A stretch of 64,000 nt of DNA, taken from contig JAKVBU010000016.1 in NCBI GenBank assembly GCA_022446885.1, forward strand, positions 1 to 64,000. The letters run 5' to 3'. A program made the position numbers and the translations under genes. This DNA is from Phycisphaerales bacterium. Its GTDB lineage: Bacteria > Planctomycetota > Phycisphaerae > Phycisphaerales > SM1A02. Positions 1-8,288 of the stretch are shown here, one piece after another (positions within the stretch are counted from its first letter, which is position 1; every line of letters starts with the position of its first letter). The notes beneath the pieces were generated by a model. That model made no database searches and had not been told where the DNA came from. It saw only the letters and a list, made by a program, of their open reading frames with translations.

Positions 1-638
1 GACCCGTCGGAATCCGACATCTTCTGGACGGTGTTTGTGAAGAGATCGTCCTGGGGGAAGATCCCAGTGTCCTCGGCGAAGAAGCAGAAGATCAGCCTGG
101 CGAAGAAGTGGTTGAGTTCCTCGCGTCGTTCCTCGGTGTCCCAGTCGGGGTTGTTCTTCTGGAGCTCGACGTAGAGCCGGTTCATCCGCCCGGTCGCCTT
201 GATATCAAAAGCGTTGTCTCTGATCTGCTTGACGGTGGCGATGCCAGCCAAGGCGAGGAAGAATCCGAAGTGGTCGGGCAGTTCCTCAAATGAGCATGCC
301 AGGGTTTCCCCTTCAATCAGGTTTTCAGCTTCGACGAACTTGCCATCTGTCGCCAGGGCAAACTTGGCCTTGTGCTTGATGGTCTCGGGGCTGTCGACCA
401 GACGCTTGAGATCCTTGCTGGCCTTCCTGGGGGCACTTGCAATGATGTGGATGTTGTTTCGCTGAAGAACGGCGCCTGGGAGATCTGATCGATTGGTCGA
501 GTTCTTCTTGGCACGCAGCCGCTTTATCGTGGTCGCCTTTTCGCCAAATGCCTCGAGAAACTGATAGGGGAACTCCTCTTGATCAAAGGGGGCCTCGCAC
601 AGCTTGCAGATAGCTTGTTCGATTTCAACGGCATTCAT
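1..638 (-). CDS. N-terminal part of a class I SAM-dependent DNA methyltransferase (MmeI/type IIG-like), cut by window edge
   Basis: The minus frame is open from the ATG at 638 to base 1, giving about 212 residues without a stop, so the gene continues outside the window. The visible part resembles the N-terminal and helical spacer region of MmeI/YeeA-like methyltransferases: an early F-x-E-A-F-G segment followed by basic residues, and near the cut end the typical ARLIFCFFAEDTGIF stretch. In this family the methylase motifs (FxGxG, NPPF/Y) lie further downstream and cannot be seen here. Family members act either as fused restriction-modification enzymes or as methylases of larger defence systems; which applies cannot be decided from this part. 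No clear Shine-Dalgarno sequence precedes the ATG. Its place at the outer end of the accessory segment fits a defence gene. Confidence 0.72.
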   Translation of the reverse strand, partial: MNAVEIEQAICKLCEAPFDQEEFPYQFLEAFGEKATTIKRLRAKKNSTNRSDLPGAVLQRNNIHIIASAPRKASKDLKRLVDSPETIKHKAKFALATDGKFVEAENLIEGETLACSFEELPDHFGFFLALAGIATVKQIRDNAFDIKATGRMNRLYVELQKNNPDWDTEERREELNHFFARLIFCFFAEDTGIFPQDDLFTNTVQKMSDSDG

Positions 639-912
639 GGTGTGGGTGTCTCTGAACTCGCTGCAGCTGTGGGCTGGCTGAAGCACCGGAGGGGCAGATT
701 GCCATGGGGGCGTAGGGGCGCGGCCGTCCAGAGTGTCTGAGATCGATCGAACACGCAGGCGTCCTTAAGAAGGGCTTGGAGAGCTGTGGTTCACAATGTC
801 CGACGCCCTCGGTTGTACTTAGGGTAGTGGCTTGTGCTGACACGATGTGAAAGGGGCAGGTGATGATCCCCGCATCGGATATGACATGCGTGCACGCAGT
901 ATTCTGGGCCCC

Positions 913-1365
913 ATGACGAGGGCTGATGACCAACGCAAGCTGGCCGAATCGGCCGGTACGTGGAGCCTCCTGACAGAGTCGCTGCAGGCGATCGTCGATG
1001 GGGGCGTCTGCGAGATCTGGTCGGAAGTGGCGAGCATCGCCGCAGACAGACTGATCGAGGCGGGGAAGCGTCTGCATGCGGCAGGGCAGCTCGCCACTGC
1101 GGGAAACCAGCTCCACATTCCCAGCCTGGACGATGCCGTGCTCGATGATGTGGTGCGTCGAAGCATGACACTCGCTGTCAACATCGCCAAGGCGGAGAAC
1201 TGTGTCAGCGAGGCCTCCCTTCGTGAGGCCAAGACACTGGTGGAAGTCGCGTCGTCGCAGGCACCGAGCAGGAGGGCAGATGTAGATGCTGCCAAGCCAA
1301 GGAAGAGGCGACGTAATCGAACGCAGGAAGACATCGACCGCGACAATGCTGAGATCGCCCTATAG
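913..1365 (+). CDS. Hypothetical protein with basic C-terminus
   Basis: I do not recognise the family. The product is about 150 residues, mostly predicted alpha-helical (Ala/Leu/Glu-rich), ending in a strongly basic Lys-Arg-Arg-Arg patch and an acidic tail. The frame also allows an upstream ATG at 847, but the residues added there look non-coding; ATG 913 is preferred. Overlapping minus-strand frames are rich in Arg, Ser and Pro and look like shadows. The last six bases overlap the relic dockerin tail read on the opposite strand. The basic tail could bind nucleic acid, but this is only a guess. Confidence 0.45.
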   Translation: MTRADDQRKLAESAGTWSLLTESLQAIVDGGVCEIWSEVASIAADRLIEAGKRLHAAGQLATAGNQLHIPSLDDAVLDDVVRRSMTLAVNIAKAENCVSEASLREAKTLVEVASSQAPSRRADVDAAKPRKRRRNRTQEDIDRDNAEIAL

Positions 1366-1437
1366 GCAGGGGCCCCAAGTTGAGAGGATGAGCAGGATGT
1401 CGTTGGTATCCAGGATGCCATCGCTGTTGACGTCTGC
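1360..1437 (-). pseudogene. Relic dockerin-type EF-hand C-terminus
   Basis: On the minus strand 25 codons encode ADVNSDGILDTNDILLILST followed by a WGPC-type end and a TAG stop at 1360-1362. This is a textbook dockerin-like calcium loop (Asp1, Asn3, Asp5, Gly6, Asp9, Asp12) with the Trp-Gly ending found in the other dockerin proteins of this window. An in-frame TAG at 1438-1440 lies directly upstream, and further upstream (1441-1600) there are more stops and no credible protein, so the body of the secreted protein has been lost. I see it as the tail of a decayed or deleted gene. Confidence 0.6.
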
Positions 1438-1619
1438 CTACTCGTCATCCGGGCCCGCTGGCATACCAAGCCTCATCCGCGTGGTGGAGCGTAGGAGTTC
1501 GTGAGGCGTATCTGGCGGCCTTGAACATTCCGAAATAGATACTTCAGGCCACACATTGCCCGGTCAAGAGGCTTATACGAGTTAGCATTGAAACTACTCT
1601 CATATCAGGAGCACATGCC

Positions 1620-3203
1620 GTGTCGACCTCAGCTTGCCTGCTACTGCTGGCCTTCCCCTCCACGCCCACAACAATCACCGTCGGCGTAGATGGAGACTAT
1701 GAAACGTTTCCGGCCGCCATTGCATTCATAGAGTCAGAGGACGACCCCGATGGCTATGTACTGGCAGTCGAATCCGGCACTTGGGTACTAGACAGTAGCT
1801 CGTGCATCGATGTCAATAACCTGAGCGGTGGGCTCAGTATTCAGCCCGCATCAAGCGAAAGCACTGTGATTCTTGATGGGGACAATGTGACGCTACCGGT
1901 CTCGGCGCACAATGTCGATCTGGATATCTCTGGGGTGACCATTCGCAACGGCACAGGTTCGAACGGTGGGGGCATTCGTGTTAGCGGAGGCTCGTTGAAA
2001 CTCTCTGAAGTAATCATTGAGTCGTGCGCCGCCACATTTAGTGGCGGAGGTGTGTACGCCGGTACTTCAGTAAGCGAACTGGAAGTGACTGGCTGCACTT
2101 TTCAGGATTGCACAGCGGTTACTTATGGGGGTGGCATCTATGTGACCAGTTCAGTCCAACTGACGGTTGTCGATTCGACATTTACCACTTGCCAGTGTGA
2201 AGATAATGGCGGTGGCATATCTAGAGGCGGTGGCACATCGGTTTCTTCGACGACCCTCTTAAATACCACATTTGAAAGTTGCACAGCAAGGGCGGGTGGT
2301 GGACTATTCGCATGGGGAGTCGTTCAATTGACTGACTGCGACTTTACCTCTTGCCAAGCAATTGGTACTTACGGCGGCGGTCTCTATACCGGAGCCGAAT
2401 CTGAAGTATCACTGTCAGGGTGCACATTCATGAGCAACACGGCCGACCAACACGGGGGGGCAATCAGCACTGCCAAAGATGGAACGGTAGATGTGCAATG
2501 GTGCCAGTTCTCTCTAAATACTGCCGGCAGTAGTGGAGGGGCATGCCGTTGTACTGGCTCAGATGCAACATTCGCGAACTGCGACTTCTCCATGAATGCC
2601 ACTAGTGGTGATGGTGGGGCGCTGGCGCTGAAACAAACCTCTGTATCGACACCGATTGTATTTTCGGTGGAAAGTTGTTCGTTCGACGGGAATGAGGCGG
2701 CATCAAATGGCGGGGCAATCTGCTTCGGAGATTGGGCATCTGGTAATGGCGGATACGCGGCGACGATTGATGAGTCTCAGTTCATGGACAATTCCGCATC
2801 CCGTGGCGGCGGGATGTATGTGTCTGCCATCGATCCTTCATCTGTGGCGATTGACAGTTGCACCATGTCGGGCAACGCATCTACCTCTACGTGGGTACAT
2901 GACGCAGTTGAATCGAGCGGGGACGTCACAGGGTCGATCACGAACGTCGAGGCCTGTGACCATCGAGCAGGACGGGAAATCCATGAGGACTTCGTAGACA
3001 ATGGTGGCAACAACACGGGCGACTGGTGCTGCCCCGGCGATGCAGATGCCGACTCGGACGTCGACGCCGACGATATTGCTTTGCTGCTCACATCCTGGGG
3101 CACTGATGGTGACGGCGACGATCGTGAAGACGTCGATCGCGACGGCGATGTCGCCATGCTCGACCTTATCGAGATACTTCGTCACTGGGGGACATGTGAT
3201 TGA
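1620..3203 (+). CDS. Secreted right-handed beta-helix protein with C-terminal dockerin repeats
   Basis: This 527-residue protein starts at GTG 1620; the nearby ATG 1615 is in another frame. A short hydrophobic N-terminus (ACLLLLAF) suggests export. Residues of about 80-440 consist of repeats in which Gly-Gly-Gly-Ile/Leu-Tyr/Phe alternates with Cys-T-F-x-x-C, as in polymorphic outer-membrane-protein/Pmp and pectate-lyase-like beta-helices. Residues of about 470-527 hold two calcium loops (DADADSDVDADD and DVDRDGDVAMLD), each followed by a hydrophobic helix ending in W-G. Such proteins are usually adhesive or bind polysaccharide; no catalytic residues are evident. It lies in the row of secreted dockerin genes and shows lower GC than the core region. 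The exact ligand is unknown. Confidence 0.75.
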   Translation: MSTSACLLLLAFPSTPTTITVGVDGDYETFPAAIAFIESEDDPDGYVLAVESGTWVLDSSSCIDVNNLSGGLSIQPASSESTVILDGDNVTLPVSAHNVDLDISGVTIRNGTGSNGGGIRVSGGSLKLSEVIIESCAATFSGGGVYAGTSVSELEVTGCTFQDCTAVTYGGGIYVTSSVQLTVVDSTFTTCQCEDNGGGISRGGGTSVSSTTLLNTTFESCTARAGGGLFAWGVVQLTDCDFTSCQAIGTYGGGLYTGAESEVSLSGCTFMSNTADQHGGAISTAKDGTVDVQWCQFSLNTAGSSGGACRCTGSDATFANCDFSMNATSGDGGALALKQTSVSTPIVFSVESCSFDGNEAASNGGAICFGDWASGNGGYAATIDESQFMDNSASRGGGMYVSAIDPSSVAIDSCTMSGNASTSTWVHDAVESSGDVTGSITNVEACDHRAGREIHEDFVDNGGNNTGDWCCPGDADADSDVDADDIALLLTSWGTDGDGDDREDVDRDGDVAMLDLIEILRHWGTCD

Positions 3204-3316
3204 TCAGCGACGGTGAATGACCTGTTTCCTTGATGTGAGTTGATATTCCCACCAAAAAGGGAGTTCTCGCAACATGGATTCTTGCCTCCGGACCTCTCCC
3301 GTATAGATTCGTATGG

Positions 3317-4894
3317 ATGAAGTTCCATCTCATATCACTTCTTTGTCTCTGGCCGATCGCCACGGCGGTCCATGCCCAGAACATCACCTTCGTGCACGAC
3401 GGTCTTGAGCGTCAGTATCGAATCCATATCCCGAATGAGTTGCCCGAATCGCCATCCTTGGTGTTGGCGCTCCATGGCTACGGTGGCAACAACAACGACA
3501 TGATGTCCAACTATGGTTGGACTGAACTCGCCGATGAGCGAGGTTTCATCGTTGCGTTCCCCAACGGAACGCGGGACCAATGGAACAATAGGTTTTGGGA
3601 TGTCGACTATGACTTCCATGAGGGGCTCGACATCGATGATGATGGTTTCCTGAGAGAACTTGCGATACACCTGCAGGGGCTGCACTCCGCAGATCCAGAT
3701 AAGACCTTTGTCACTGGGTTCTCGAACGGTGCTGAAATGTGCTTTCAACTGGCCTGTCGTGAGTCCGAGACGTTTATGGCCTTCGCGCCAATCGTCGGAA
3801 TGATGTTGGACACACTTTTCACGAATTGCGATCCTGCAGTTCTGCGTCCTATTTTGTCACTGAATGGGACGGATGATGACATCACACTCTACGAAGGGGA
3901 CATGGGCAACACTGGTGGCTGGGGCGCCTATCGGTCGATTCCGGAAATGATGGCCCTCTGGGCATCCATCCTAGGGACAACGGATATTGACAGCACTAAT
4001 CTTCCAGACGTGAATCCCAATGACGGCAGCATAGTCAGGCTTGATATCTACAGTTCGCCAAATCATGACTTAGAAATGTGGTACTACCTCGTCATCGGTG
4101 GCGGGCACGACTGGCCTGGGCAGAGTGGAAACATGGACATCAGCGCTACACTAGAAGTGTGGAACTTCTTCGAGCGTCTTTCAGTTGCTACGTGCTTGGG
4201 CGATGTCAACGAATCTGGTCATGTGTCGGTTGAAGACCTTCTTATTCTTCTATCTCAGTTCTCTCTCTGCACTGAGGACTGTAGTGGTGACTTGGATAAT
4301 GATGGCGATGTCGATGTAGAGGATCTTCTGACTCTTATTCAGTTCTTTGGGGCGGTTTGTGAGACAAATGGCGCATGCTGCCTCCCCGATGGAGAATGCC
4401 AGTACATTTCGTCTCTTGAATGCGCGGATGCCGGTGGCGAATGGAATGGGGCTCTTTCATCCTGCACAACTGTGAGTTGTTCATCTGCCGACTACGATGA
4501 ATGCACAGAAGCCATGGTTGTGACGAATGGATTCACAAACTTTTCCACGACTGATGCCACGACCAGCAGTGATTTGTACGACGACTCACTTTGCCCCAAT
4601 ACATACCTTGGGGTTATGAATGCTGACATTTGGTTTTCATATGAGTCAACATGCAGCGGCACATTGACCCTTAGCACCTGCAATGACGCAGACTTTGATA
4701 CGGAACTTGTTCTGTATGAGGGCAATTGTGCGAACAAGGTTCAGGTTGCGTGTAATGGGGACTACGGCGACTGCCCTAACTACACGTCGTACATCGAGTT
4801 CCCGGTTAGTGCGGGTCAGAACTATCTGATCCGACTCGGTGGATGGGAGCCAGGGGATGCCGGAAACGGCTGGCTGGGGATCACCTGCGAATAA
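3317..4894 (+). CDS. Secreted PHB-depolymerase/feruloyl-esterase-like hydrolase with internal dockerin and C-terminal modules
   Basis: The 525-residue protein starts at ATG 3317 with a clear signal peptide ending in VHAQ. Residues of about 22-290 form an alpha/beta-hydrolase of the LpqC/poly-3-hydroxybutyrate depolymerase type: oxyanion region LALHGYGGNNND, nucleophile elbow GFSNGAEM with Ser of about 136, and catalytic His of about 264 in GGGHDWPG. Next come two dockerin calcium loops (GDVNESGHVSVEDL and GDLDNDGDVDVEDL), a Cys-rich GACCLPDGECQ module common in Phycisphaerae, and a pre-peptidase-like beta domain of about 130 residues. The dockerin sits inside the protein, not at its end. The substrate may be a polyester, feruloyl ester or acetylated polysaccharide. 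A separate transcription unit is likely because the gene is flanked by gaps of about 110 bp. Confidence 0.82.
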   Translation: MKFHLISLLCLWPIATAVHAQNITFVHDGLERQYRIHIPNELPESPSLVLALHGYGGNNNDMMSNYGWTELADERGFIVAFPNGTRDQWNNRFWDVDYDFHEGLDIDDDGFLRELAIHLQGLHSADPDKTFVTGFSNGAEMCFQLACRESETFMAFAPIVGMMLDTLFTNCDPAVLRPILSLNGTDDDITLYEGDMGNTGGWGAYRSIPEMMALWASILGTTDIDSTNLPDVNPNDGSIVRLDIYSSPNHDLEMWYYLVIGGGHDWPGQSGNMDISATLEVWNFFERLSVATCLGDVNESGHVSVEDLLILLSQFSLCTEDCSGDLDNDGDVDVEDLLTLIQFFGAVCETNGACCLPDGECQYISSLECADAGGEWNGALSSCTTVSCSSADYDECTEAMVVTNGFTNFSTTDATTSSDLYDDSLCPNTYLGVMNADIWFSYESTCSGTLTLSTCNDADFDTELVLYEGNCANKVQVACNGDYGDCPNYTSYIEFPVSAGQNYLIRLGGWEPGDAGNGWLGITCE

Positions 4895-5017
4895 GAAGTG
4901 CTGCTTTTGGTTGGCGTCTTTGATCCCGATCGTACGATTTCCTCTTGGATCAAGGCGCGTCCGCTTTCAGTCCTCAGCACGCTTGAAACTTGAGTTGCAC
5001 ATGCGAGTGGGAACGCC

Positions 5018-6421
5018 CTATGGCTTTATCTCGTCGCTCTCTGGCGGCCAAAGATTGGTCTTCTTTGGATCAACTGAGAATCCATATGACTGAAACCAAG
5101 AAAATAGATCCTCGCCGGTGGCCCGACTCCAGATTGCGACACAGTCATGCATCGTGTAACTGGGGCGCGTTGCAGATACATGAGCACGTTTAGCCTGGAA
5201 GTACTTGGCTATGGCTCCTGGGCCATGCGTAGCTTCCAGTTGTTCAAAGATGAAGTAGGTCTTCCCCCAAATGAGGTGCCGAGGTGCATCTTTATCCATC
5301 GGGTCGATAACAGTGAGATCGGGGTCCAGCGCTCGAGCTTTGTCGATTTGTGCTTGCATGCGCTGTGTAGCTTGGGCCAACTGCATGCGCCGCCCAACAA
5401 GCATGCCGATGTAGGTTGCAATTGGTTCATTCCACACTGGTTCTGGATGTGGTAGGACCCAGGAGTGCGTAGCCTCATGTGCGATCAGTTCTACCATTGG
5501 GTAGCGGTGTTCTGGAAACCCTCCCCACCAAGCTCCAATGGCAATGCGAGCTCCACTGGAAAAACCACCACCACCGGTCGGTAGTACGAGTAGGCGCTTT
5601 AGCATCCCGGGCGCTGGTTCTACACCCGTGATTTCCAGCAAATGTGGTCGGATGTCTTTATACACATCCACAATGGCCGCCGCCATTGGCTGTGTGCCGT
5701 CGTGATACTCGACTATGAGTGGCCCACTTTGATGCGTGTGCTCTGCCCAAGTGCGTCGATGTGGTGCATCGGGATCAATCTTCTTAGTAGCTGCGGCTTG
5801 AATCAACAGGGGTTGCACCCATTCTGCATTGATCGGATCTGATGCATCCGGCTTGTGTCCAAAGAGCCCGCGGCTGCCAACCACAAGGGTGCCTTGGCCA
5901 ACTGCGCGCTTGGCCAAGATAGGCTTTTCATTCGCATCAATGATCAGCGGCGTCCAGTCGTCACTGAGTTGCAGGGTTGACCCGCGGCGAAAGGTGATCT
6001 CGCAATCCGACAGTTCATGGAGACCTTTGAGTGGTTTGGTCACTCGCGTCTTAAGAAGCGTTGCGCCATATTCCCCCAAGATAGCCGTTACCGGTGGAAT
6101 AGGGTCATCCCAATCAGTCATGACAAGGACTGCGCCACCATCGTGGAGAAAGTGGGCGATATGTTTGCTGGCCGCCTCGGTATACGGCACGCGGTAATTG
6201 CCGCTAGTCAAGATCAGTAGGTTGGCGTTCGATAGATCGAGTTTGTGCAGACTTCCCCAGTTGCGGACATCACGATCCTCATCGCGGAGGTATTGGCGGG
6301 CAAATCGCCCATCCATATAGAAACTGAACTGTTGCGAGATATCCGAAACGGAGTGAATCCGCTGCGTTGTCGGTACTGGTGAAAGTAGCGCAAGTGTGAG
6401 AAGGAGGGTGGTGTAGGTCAC
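5018..6421 (-). CDS. Secreted zinc metallopeptidase-like protein (HEATH motif)
   Basis: The 467-residue product begins with a signal peptide (TTLLLTLALLSPVPT). Residues of about 20-215 resemble a Rossmann-like, GATase-type domain with LLILTSGNYR and GGAVLVMTDWDD. The C-terminal half carries the zinc motif LIAHEATHSWV at about residue 313, followed about 15 residues later by PVWNEPIATYIG, whose Glu could be the third zinc ligand as in gluzincins. The arrangement resembles the M60-like or DUF4157/M1-type peptidase clans, but I cannot name a family with certainty. It is transcribed towards the esterase gene and stands alone among secreted proteins, so a role outside the cytoplasm in breaking down protein or glycoprotein is plausible. 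Confidence 0.68.
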   Translation of the reverse strand: MTYTTLLLTLALLSPVPTTQRIHSVSDISQQFSFYMDGRFARQYLRDEDRDVRNWGSLHKLDLSNANLLILTSGNYRVPYTEAASKHIAHFLHDGGAVLVMTDWDDPIPPVTAILGEYGATLLKTRVTKPLKGLHELSDCEITFRRGSTLQLSDDWTPLIIDANEKPILAKRAVGQGTLVVGSRGLFGHKPDASDPINAEWVQPLLIQAAATKKIDPDAPHRRTWAEHTHQSGPLIVEYHDGTQPMAAAIVDVYKDIRPHLLEITGVEPAPGMLKRLLVLPTGGGGFSSGARIAIGAWWGGFPEHRYPMVELIAHEATHSWVLPHPEPVWNEPIATYIGMLVGRRMQLAQATQRMQAQIDKARALDPDLTVIDPMDKDAPRHLIWGKTYFIFEQLEATHGPGAIAKYFQAKRAHVSATRPSYTMHDCVAIWSRATGEDLFSWFQSYGFSVDPKKTNLWPPESDEIKP

Positions 6422-6599
6422 GGCTTTCTAATACTAATCTGATTCAGCGACCAAGGAATGTAGAAGATGCCGTGCACTGAATTTCCAGTCGCTACCCTGC
6501 CGCAGCATCACAGTGGGGTTTGTTATTCATTGGAGCGGAAATAAATCTGCACACCGACTTCTTCTAGACCAAGAGCCGTTTACGTTATACGATGAAGCC

Positions 6600-7400
6600 A
6601 TGCTGCCAGCGATGCTACTTAGTGTCGTTTTGAATGCCGGGCTTGAAGAGATATCCGGTTATGGCAGTTCGTACGTCATCTCCATACTCGGTTCGTCGTC
6701 TGATCCGGTGTGCTTGGAATCTAACAGCCTTGAGCTTGGCTTGGATGATCTGACTGCAGGCATCGATGATGAAGCCCTCTGCATATTGAATCCCATTGGC
6801 GCCACGTCCTTCGCGGAAACTGGGATTGAGCTAGGCGATGATGGCTTCACTGCCAGAGTCAATGGTTGGGGGCAGGCTATTGGTGATGAGAAGGCGTCCG
6901 CCTTCAGCCGGCACGATTTGTATGCCTCTGTAGAGCTACAGACAGCGGAGGATCTTCGCGTCCATGTGTCCTGGTTTGTACTAGCTGCTGGGCTAGGAAC
7001 GGTCAATATTCAGGTCAACCGGATCGGTGATATCGGTGGCCCTCAAGATCCAAGCCCTCCAATCATAGATCGTGGTGCCAGTTCATACATCGACCCTATC
7101 AATATGAACGGCTGGGATGTGCTCTACATGCCAGCGGGCAGATGGCGTGTTTTCATGTACTCGACGCATCAGGCAATGGACACCGATCCTGGGTTCATGA
7201 ATGGATTCGCCAGAACGACGCATATCGCGACCTATGTTGCATTGGGGGATGTAGATGGAAGTGGCACAGTCGATATCAGCGACCTGCTCAATGTGATAGA
7301 GCTGTGGGGACCATGTGACCAGTGTCAGGCCGATCTGGATGCCGACGGAGTGGTTGGTGTGTTGGACTTGCTGCAAGTGGTTGCTGATTGGGGAGGCTGA
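6600..7400 (+). CDS. Secreted protein of unknown function with C-terminal dockerin repeats
   Basis: I chose ATG 6600, which gives a signal-peptide start (MLPAMLLSVVLNAG); the longer frame from 6513 adds a charged, unlikely leader. The 266-residue product has a body of about 190 residues that I do not recognise, beta-rich with many acidic residues, and two dockerin loops at the end (DVDGSGTVDISD and DLDADGVVGVLD, each followed by a W-G helix). The C-terminal dockerin pair is the same kind as in the beta-helix gene upstream. In organisms without cohesins such modules may serve in surface attachment or calcium-dependent folding; no cohesin is seen in this window. Confidence 0.62.
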   Translation: MLPAMLLSVVLNAGLEEISGYGSSYVISILGSSSDPVCLESNSLELGLDDLTAGIDDEALCILNPIGATSFAETGIELGDDGFTARVNGWGQAIGDEKASAFSRHDLYASVELQTAEDLRVHVSWFVLAAGLGTVNIQVNRIGDIGGPQDPSPPIIDRGASSYIDPINMNGWDVLYMPAGRWRVFMYSTHQAMDTDPGFMNGFARTTHIATYVALGDVDGSGTVDISDLLNVIELWGPCDQCQADLDADGVVGVLDLLQVVADWGG

Positions 7401-7571
7401 GTAGATTGCCGGCCCAAGAATTCGTGATATGTATGTCTTGGCGCAGGTGATGTGATCTAAGCCAAGCCTCTGGTTCCTTAACGGGATTCAAGGATTGGAA
7501 ACCGGATGAGCAGATCCCAGTCTCGGGCATTCACATTTGCAGCGAGCTGCTGCAGAGCATTGCCATACTGT

Positions 7572-7595
7572 GTTCTTCGTTGAGTTGTGAAGAAC
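7572..7595. promoter_or_regulatory. Inverted repeat in the leader of the isochorismatase operon
   Basis: GTTCTTC (7572-7578) and GAAGAAC (7589-7595) form a perfect 7-bp inverted repeat around a 10-base spacer, 65 bases before the preferred start of the first isochorismatase gene. It could be an operator or a leader hairpin. No adjacent regulator gene points to a ligand. Confidence 0.3.
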
Positions 7596-7660
7596 GGGTA
7601 CACTCAGGACTCACCATGTCGACTGACTATGACGTCAGTGTGGAGATTAGGAGTGCCGCA

Positions 7661-8272
7661 ATGAACCCGGCTCAAACAGCGCTTATATTGATCGGTTATC
7701 AGAATGACTACTTTGCCCCCGATGGCATCTTGCAGGGTGTACTCGAGAGCCCGCAACGCACCAGCGAGGTTCTGGGCCGCACGATTCAACTGATTGAGGC
7801 ATTGCAGAATCAGCCCATCACGATGATTGCCACACCGATCATCTTCAGTTCGGACTACTCGGAAGTGACCCAAGCCGGGGGGATCCTCGCAGCCATCAAG
7901 GAAGCAAAGGCATTCCAGGCGGGACAGCCAGGAGCGGCCACGGTTGATGCCCTTGCTGATTTCGGTGACCGTATCATCGAGATACCGGGAAAACGTGGGC
8001 TGAATGCGTTCGTTCAGACAGCGCTGGCGGGCACTTTGGAGTCAAAGCAGATTCAAAGTGTTGTCGTTGCTGGCGCTGTGACATCGATCTGCATCGATTC
8101 CACAGCTCGAGCAGCATATGAGCGGGGTATGAATGTCAGCATTCTGTCCGACTGCACGGCTGCCCGAACCGTCGCCGAGCAGGAGTTCTTCTGTGAGAGC
8201 ATCTTCCCAACCTACGCCACGGTGATGACCTCAGAAGAACTGCTCGCCCAGTGCACGGCCCCGCAGGTCTGA
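7661..8272 (+). CDS. Isochorismatase-family cysteine hydrolase, catalytic Asp replaced by Gly
   Basis: ATG 7661 is preferred because AGGAG lies just ahead of it and the resulting 203 residues match the usual family length; frames from 7580 or 7616 only add a variable leader. The fold is the isochorismatase/nicotinamidase type: ALILIGYQNDYF at the N-terminus, the Lys loop IPGKRGLNAF, and the nucleophile segment VTSICIDSTARAA with Cys. The residue equal to catalytic Asp8 of PncA (IxD-x-Q-N-D-F) is Gly here, while Lys and Cys are kept. The enzyme may therefore have a modified mechanism or a different substrate. It is followed after 16 bases by a second, more degenerate copy and then by a Ser/Thr kinase. 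Confidence 0.8.
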   Translation: MNPAQTALILIGYQNDYFAPDGILQGVLESPQRTSEVLGRTIQLIEALQNQPITMIATPIIFSSDYSEVTQAGGILAAIKEAKAFQAGQPGAATVDALADFGDRIIEIPGKRGLNAFVQTALAGTLESKQIQSVVVAGAVTSICIDSTARAAYERGMNVSILSDCTAARTVAEQEFFCESIFPTYATVMTSEELLAQCTAPQV

Positions 8273-8288
8273 AGGAGCAGGCTGGGCA

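Noticed and set aside
819-1469. A 216-residue minus-strand frame over the hypothetical gene at 913
   Set aside because: Ser/Arg-rich composition typical of a shadow frame; the dockerin relic at its right end is in a different frame, so it does not support this reading.
3303-3308. TATAGA as a promoter for the esterase gene
   Set aside because: It lies only eight bases before the start codon and has no -35 box at a usual distance.
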